The notes beneath the pieces were generated by a model. The model saw only the letters and a list, made by a program, of their open reading frames with translations. It made no database searches and had not been told where the DNA came from. Source: Glandiceps talaboti (taxonomy: Eukaryota; Hemichordata; Enteropneusta; Spengelidae). Taken from it: DNA of 64,000 bases. The translations under genes and the position numbers were made by a program. Positions 59,301-64,000 of the stretch are shown in pieces. Within the stretch, counting starts at the first letter, position 1. Each line of letters begins with the position of its first letter. The stretch covers positions 25,229,003 through 25,293,002 of the forward strand of contig NC_135551.1 in NCBI RefSeq assembly GCF_964340395.1, written 5' to 3'.

Positions 59301-61733
59301 TTTTTGGCCTTACTTGGTCAACACTATAACAAGAACAAGACACTGACAAGAAGTTGTTTCTCTTCGTCATCTTGAGCTTGCTCTCCCAAATTTTTGTTTA
59401 ATAGCTCAGCATGCAACATGGACAAATAATGTGGCAAGTCAAAAATGGTGTATTTGGACTGATCATGTTCTATTTTACGTCACTCATGTCCCTATATAAA
59501 CAATAAATGTATAGAGGGACTTAATATGTTCTTTTATAGTCATGCCACGTAGGCAAAACACTAGAGTCAAGGGTAAAACATAAAATTGATGGGGTATAAA
59601 GGTTAAGCACACCACTTGTTAACATAAATATATTTTCTTTTCGTTGTAGGTTGGTGACAACCACAAAAAATATCATTTTCTACACGCAGGCAAGGCCAGG
59701 AAATCAAAGCGTAGTGCTGACGCATTGACTAACCTTCTAGAGACTCATCCTAAGGTAAAATTTGTGTTATTTGTTACTTTTAATAGACAGCTAAATATGA
59801 AGGGTTATCAATTTTAATAATGGAAGTTTTAAATTATTATAGCCTAGAGTCTGGTCTTTCCAACACAGTGTGGAAAGGTATCAAATATCAAAGGAAAGGC
59901 TTCCATTTTAAGACTAATTTTCTTCGCAGATTCTGGAAACGTGGTAATTTTTCAGTATCATGCGATCTTGTACATGAATGATCTTTATCAACCAAATTTG
60001 ACTGTATTTTGTATGTTAATGAGATAAAGTTACTATTTTCATTAATTTGGTATTCTACAAAACAGAATAATTTGTAGATTAGAGATACAATTTGGCTAAA
60101 TACCGATATAATGTGCATTTTATTTACCGATATCACTATATTCGTAGACGTAAATCACTTTGTACTGTGTTTGTTAAATTGATAAATAATGGAATTGTGA
60201 ATGATAAATAGATCATTTAGTCTTTCTTATCACCCAGACCTGAAAAGAAAGGCTGTCCAATCACCTTAAATGCATTATGTTACCATAACAACAACTGATC
60301 CCAGATAGTATCATTAGTCCATTAATCCAGTGTTGGATTATAAGTTAGCTATTTAATTTACTGTGAATACTAAATTTTCACAGATTTCGCTGGTGTATTT
60401 TCCCACTAAAATAATCCTTGAAAATGCCATTTTTTCATAAATACTATGCACACCTTCCCAAATCAGTGAAAATTAAGCCCAGGTATAAAAAAAACAGCTA
60501 AATTTTCTTTCGAGAAAAAATGACATCCCTTGAAGTTGTAGATGTAGTATTTGAATTATAACAAATGTTGTATAAATCCACCAGGTGATATCAGCTAAAC
60601 AGCAAGAACTAAAAATAAGAGTCAAACGTAGTGCCATACAAGTGAAGGAACTTCTAGAGCTACGACGCAAAGCAATGGAAATACAGAAGAAACTGGAAAA
60701 GAAAACTGACATGGAAGACAACAAGGATGAAATGATAGATGAAAAGACTGGTAAAAAGATGGTTATACCAAATGTTGATGTACTGTCACCTGACTACACT
60801 GGAGATGACTTCAATATGCCATTTAATGATCCACTATATCATAAACAGTGGTACTTGGTAAGTGTAAATATATCATAAACAGTGGTACTTGGTAAGTGTA
60901 AATATATCATAAAAGTGGTACATGTACTTGGTAAGTGTAACTATCATAAAAAATGGTACTTGGTAAGTGTAAATATATCATAAACAGTGGTGCTCGGTAA
61001 GTATACATTGTAACTAGCATAAACAGTGGTACTTGGTAAGTGAAACTCATAAACAGTGGTAAGTATAACTATTATAAACAGTGATACTTGGTAAGTGTAG
61101 CTATCATAAACAGTGGTACTTGGTAAGTGAAACTCATAAACAGTGGTACTTGGTAAGTATAACTATCATAAACAGTGGTACTTGGTAAGTGTAAATATAT
61201 CATAAACAGTGGTACTTGGTAAGTATAAATATATCATAAACAGTGATACTTGGTAAGTGTAGCTATCATAAACAGTGGTACTTGGTAAGTATAAATATAT
61301 CATAAACAGTGGTACTTGGTAAGTGTAGCTATCATAAACAGTGGTACTTGGTAAGTGTAAATGTATCATAAACAGTTGTACTTATTATGTATAACTATCA
61401 GGAAATCTCCAAAATGGATTTATCAAAGACTCCAAAAAATGAACCCTTGTTATCTCATAGACAACAGAGAGAGATTTTTGTTTATGGTTATCTTAAGCAT
61501 ATAGCTGTCATAGTCTGTAGGTCAAGAATATACACAGTTTCTTTGTACATTTTCCGTATTTTTAGAGTGTCAATCAGTGAGGTAAAAAACTGATAGCATG
61601 TTGTTTTATTAATGTATCATACAGCACAGTACAGGACAGGGAGGCGCAGCGGAAGGTATGGATTTGAATGTAGTACCAGCTTGGAAACTAGGGTATACAG
61701 GACAGGGTGTCGTTGTCAGCATTGTGGATGACG
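56221..61733 (+). CDS. PCSK1/PCSK2-like: kexin/furin-family proprotein convertase, PCSK1/PCSK2-like (5' part, four exons)
   Basis: Subtilisin-type serine endoprotease of the secretory pathway that would cut prohormones after paired basic residues. Coding exons: 56,221-56,385, 59,650-59,754, 60,585-60,857 and 61,625-61,733, giving 217 residues. The first three introns are phase 0 and the last phase 1; all have GT/AG ends. Residues 1-20 form a signal peptide; 26-105 are the pro-domain (YVNEWVVAIDG, YHFLHAGKA), with an internal site RKSKR (72-76) and the main autocleavage site RVKR (102-105). NDPLYHKQWYL and DLNVVPAWKLGYTG open the catalytic domain; IVDDG holds the catalytic Asp (about 216). His, Asn and Ser exons lie beyond the window. 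The pro-domain opening recalls PCSK1, while NDPL..KQWYL and STGQ recall PCSK2; subtype is undecided. Between RVKR and NDPL there are about 65 residues, far more than the 10-20 usual in the family. Confidence 0.9.
56937..57041. repeat. hairpin with a duplicated arm in convertase intron 1
   Basis: Left arm GGAAAGAACAAAGAATCGCA then ATAGAGCTGTTTGGTGTAT. It is followed by two right arms: ATACACCAAACAGCTCTATT with GCGAT, then ATACACCAAACAGCTGTATT with GCGATTCTTTGTTCTTTCC. The first right arm is truncated; only the second pairs with the full left arm. This suggests replication slippage across a hairpin. Confidence 0.85.
57575..57720 (-). mobile_element. possible non-LTR element tail in convertase intron 1
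   Basis: On the minus strand the segment ends ATATGGCAATTAAGTATCTG followed by AATCTGAATCTGAAT, a hexamer tail. I associate this ending with L2/CR1-type elements of invertebrates (family knowledge, not verified). The body is short and has no open frame. Confidence 0.4.
57721..59649. other. intron 1 of the convertase, remainder
   Basis: AT-rich with no further exon that would keep the phase-0 frame between QK (56,385) and VG (59,650). An inverted AATGATTACATG / CATGTATGTGATCATT pair is near 58,518-58,546. Confidence 0.45.
59650..59754 (+). CDS. PCSK1/PCSK2-like: convertase exon 2, middle of pro-domain
   Basis: Acceptor TTTCGTTGTAG at 59,649 and donor GTAAAA at 59,755 bound 35 codons in phase 0. 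VGDNHKKYHFLHAG is the pro-domain core, and RKSKRS is the secondary (inhibitory) cleavage site at the place where PCSK1 and furin also carry one. Confidence 0.85.
60585..60857 (+). CDS. PCSK1/PCSK2-like: convertase exon 3: end of pro-domain, long charged linker, start of catalytic domain
   Basis: Acceptor CCACCAG at 60,584 and donor GTAAGT at 60,858 bound 91 codons, phase 0. VISAKQQE closes the pro-domain and RVKRS is the autocleavage site. Then comes a Lys/Glu/Asp-rich stretch (KELLELRRKAMEIQKKLEKK, TDMEDNKDEMIDEKTGKK) likely to be helical or disordered, and then FNMPFNDPLYHKQWYL. The last 18 bases and the donor are the founder unit of the tandem array that follows. Confidence 0.88.
60840..61390 (+). 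repeat. tandem array of the exon 3 end plus its 5' splice donor, about 17 units
   Basis: The unit starts CATAAACAGTGGTACTTG and continues GTAAGTGTAAATATAT. The first copy is the exon boundary itself (codons H-K-Q-W-Y-L, then the donor at 60,858). Further GTAAGT donors fall at 60,892, 60,931, 60,963, 60,997, 61,036, 61,059, 61,091, 61,123, 61,153, 61,185, 61,219, 61,253, 61,285, 61,319 and 61,351; the 17th unit (61,367) has lost it. Spacing is 25-39 bases, often 34. The nonamer TGGTACTTG, between AG and GT, is kept in most units. Confidence 0.95.
61625..61733 (+). CDS. PCSK1/PCSK2-like: convertase exon 4: catalytic-domain opening to the active-site Asp
   Basis: Acceptor CATACAG at 61,624 and donor GTAAGA at 61,734. 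It encodes HSTGQGGAAEGMDLNVVPAW and KLGYTGQGVVVSIVDD plus the first base of the next Gly codon. The first D of the DDG motif is the catalytic Asp of the subtilisin fold. No following exon (a WNHPDL-like start) is seen before the right edge, so the next intron is longer than 2.2 kb. Confidence 0.87.
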
Positions 61734-64000
61734 GTAAGATATGATCTTTGATACTCTCCTAAACCTGTTTCATAACAGGAATTTGAAAAGCTGAGAGGGA
61801 GCCTTCAATTTCAGTCATGTTCACTGTATGATAGGTGACGCTGTTTATTATGTTAAATGAACACTTCCATTGATCCAGTAACAGAGAAAATGAGATGGTC
61901 TTTTGCCACCAGTCAGCAGTCCTGTCTTCGGATGAATAGAGTGGAATGAAACTTTTGTTTAGAATAGACCAATCAGAACCAAGAATCACAGTAGAGATGA
62001 GAAGGTTACATACATGTTCTCAAATTATTTTGAAGTAACTATATTACCTGGCCATAGTTATTTTCTATAATGCATAGAGTTTATAGTAAGATATACAATT
62101 GGAGATTGGTTGATTTTATGTGGCAAAACAAAAACATATAAAATATCTTTGGCGATGATAACAGAAAAAAAGTTAAAAACTGATTTCCATTGTGGTACTC
62201 TTTGTAATACATAAAACATACTAAAGTACAATCAGATCAATGGAACACACTACATAAATGATGTCAAAATATAAAAACAGACAAGATTACAAATGAATTT
62301 AACAGAAATTAAAGATTACTGTAAATAATGGACTTGATTACTGTCTATATTATTGGTCTTGATGCTTTGAAGTGGCAATAATTTCACATCATATTCTTCA
62401 GGCTGACTATTATATGATCTAATAACAGGTCGCTGCTAAAAAAATACAGCAAGTTCATTGGATTGTAAATAATCCATTATTTAAGTCATACCTGGATAGT
62501 TGAAAACATTCATATATATAAAGTTGTAACCAAAAATGTTTATCTGTTTAGCAGATCAAATGACTTTAGGTTATTATGCACAGTTAGTTCAAGTTTGTTT
62601 TTACTTTTTTTTTTTTACTTTTTTTTTGACTAAGACAGATTGAATGTTCGATGCTTAAAAAGTGTTTAAACTCCTTGTGCATTATAACTGATGTAAGTCA
62701 TTGCAAAGTTGTAGTGTTAGTTTTTTTGACTATTTTTGACCAAAAGTTACAAGTTTTTCTTTGTCCTAATGTGTGTGAAATACAAGAGAGTATATACACT
62801 AAAGTGTCAGGCAGTTTAATATAAACATACATCTACATGTATTTGGTGCATAAAAAAAATATTTTGTTAAAAAAAAATAATTTGTGTTATTGAAGTGAAG
62901 TTCTGTGTATTAAATTTGTTGATATTCTAATATTTATAATAATGCTAAGAATGGATATTTTAACAGTAAGTATGTCACAGAATTTGATGTGTTTCACACC
63001 AGTTCATCAACATTATTGTCACTGTTAGTTAATATCATTGGTTTGAATTTTTTTCAGTCATTTGTTTGTGACATTGGTATTCTTTTACTCATTCAAAACT
63101 TCCATTTGTATTTTTATGTTTCTTCTCTAGAGTGCACCATTTTCATAATATCCACACTACCTGATGCATGGTTCACAATGTTATTTCATAATGTCGTTAC
63201 AGGTTTTTTTAAAACGAAGTTTGAACGATCAACTTGTGCAACATATCAATACATTACTTTAATTCTAAAGTAGTTTTATGTCTTTCTGTAAAATTTAGTA
63301 GGGTCAGATCAAAGAAGCTTTGCAATTATGTGTGTCGTTATTTTGATAACGTTAATTTGGTGTTGGTTGCTGTTAGACCAATCTATTTACAGAGAAAGAT
63401 AGTCTCGTATCAGCTCTATTCGTTACTCATGGTGACCTGTGAAAACTACTTTGAACAAGTGACATGAACATTTGCTCATGAGTATTTTTAAAAATGTGTT
63501 GACTTTGTACGAATGCCCTAAATTTGCATAGCCATTCGGCGACGTTATTGGCAACAAACTGTTACTTGATTTGTCATTCTCTCAACAACGTTGTGACTAG
63601 TAGGGCTAAATCTATGCCAGTGTAAAAATTTCAGTAATATATCTATATGTTGCTGTACTTCATTGTTCAAACCTTGATTAAAAACCACTGTAATTGTTTT
63701 GGGATGTTAGAAAATGTGTATATTGTACAATGTATTAACCAGAATATTTTCATTCAAGATAAAATTTTGTTTGAACAGTGAAATATAGTTACTTTGGGGT
63801 GGTAAATTAGAAACAAATGCGAATGCCAGTTTTGAAGACATGAATGCTGACTAATTATATGTACAGCCATCATACCATGGACGAACAGAACCTGTTACAA
63901 ACAGCGGAAGTAAACAACTGAATTGAATTAACTACACTTGGCACAGCAGGTTGGAACAGCAGCGGGCTGTATTACATTGGGTTGATAAGAACAGTTTTAT
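61734..64000. other. intron 4 of the convertase (open to the right)
   Basis: AT-rich intronic sequence with T runs at 62,608-62,630. Two open frames of 94 and 77 codons at 62,989-63,467 lack any convertase motif. The catalytic His region (HGTRCAG type) is not found here. Confidence 0.5.

Noticed and set aside
61166-61369. 67-codon minus-strand frame with repeated TYQVP motifs
   Set aside because: It is the antisense translation of the splice-donor tandem array.
60840-61390. CRISPR-like regular repeat array
   Set aside because: Repeats are contiguous with variable AT-rich ends and no unique spacers, and the first unit is an exon boundary in a eukaryotic gene.
62989-63467. Possible next convertase exon
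   Set aside because: No motif of the catalytic domain (region after the active-site Asp, or the His region) is present, and no phase-1 acceptor leads into such a motif.

Overview
This is a nuclear, AT-rich animal genome window that is mostly non-coding. It has spliced genes with consensus GT/AG junctions, many microsatellites, AT-rich minisatellites, foldback/MITE-like elements and a tRNA-derived SINE. The two recognisable genes are a GPR45/GPR63-type receptor and a furin/kexin-family prohormone convertase. This, together with frequent ACATGTA words, fits a bilaterian marine invertebrate such as a hemichordate, cephalochordate or lophotrochozoan. I cannot fix the phylum from the sequence. No bacterial-type operons, rRNA or CRISPR arrays are present.

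Layout. 1-400: possible tail of an upstream gene with a polyadenylation signal. 900-14,200: a minisatellite-rich stretch with four unrelated tandem arrays (912-2345, about 9060-9870, 10,383-10,800, 13,035-14,170) and foldback elements between them. 14-39 kb: a gene desert with dispersed foldback elements, several present twice in the window in opposite orientation, plus retroelement-tail-like segments and homopolymer runs. 39,902-41,734: the 3' exon of the GPR45/GPR63-like receptor, with the whole reading frame in one exon. 42-48 kb: a TTAA-flanked MITE, a SINE and a perfect match to the CTCF consensus. About 48.9-49.7 kb: a CpG-richer block with a good 5' splice donor, a candidate promoter and leader exon for the next gene. 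56.2 kb to beyond the right edge: the 5' half of a proprotein convertase in four exons (signal peptide, pro-domain, pro-domain cleavage sites, start of the catalytic domain up to the catalytic Asp).

The most unusual structure is at 60,840-61,390. The last 18 coding bases of convertase exon 3 and its 5' splice donor have been amplified into about 17 tandem copies, which places 16 GTAAGT donor sites in a row. Any donor after the first reads into an in-frame stop. The same exon carries an unusually long charged segment after the pro-domain cleavage site.

The two genes have no obvious joint role in a pathway. Both belong to families linked to neuroendocrine signalling, but their adjacency is not evidence of function.
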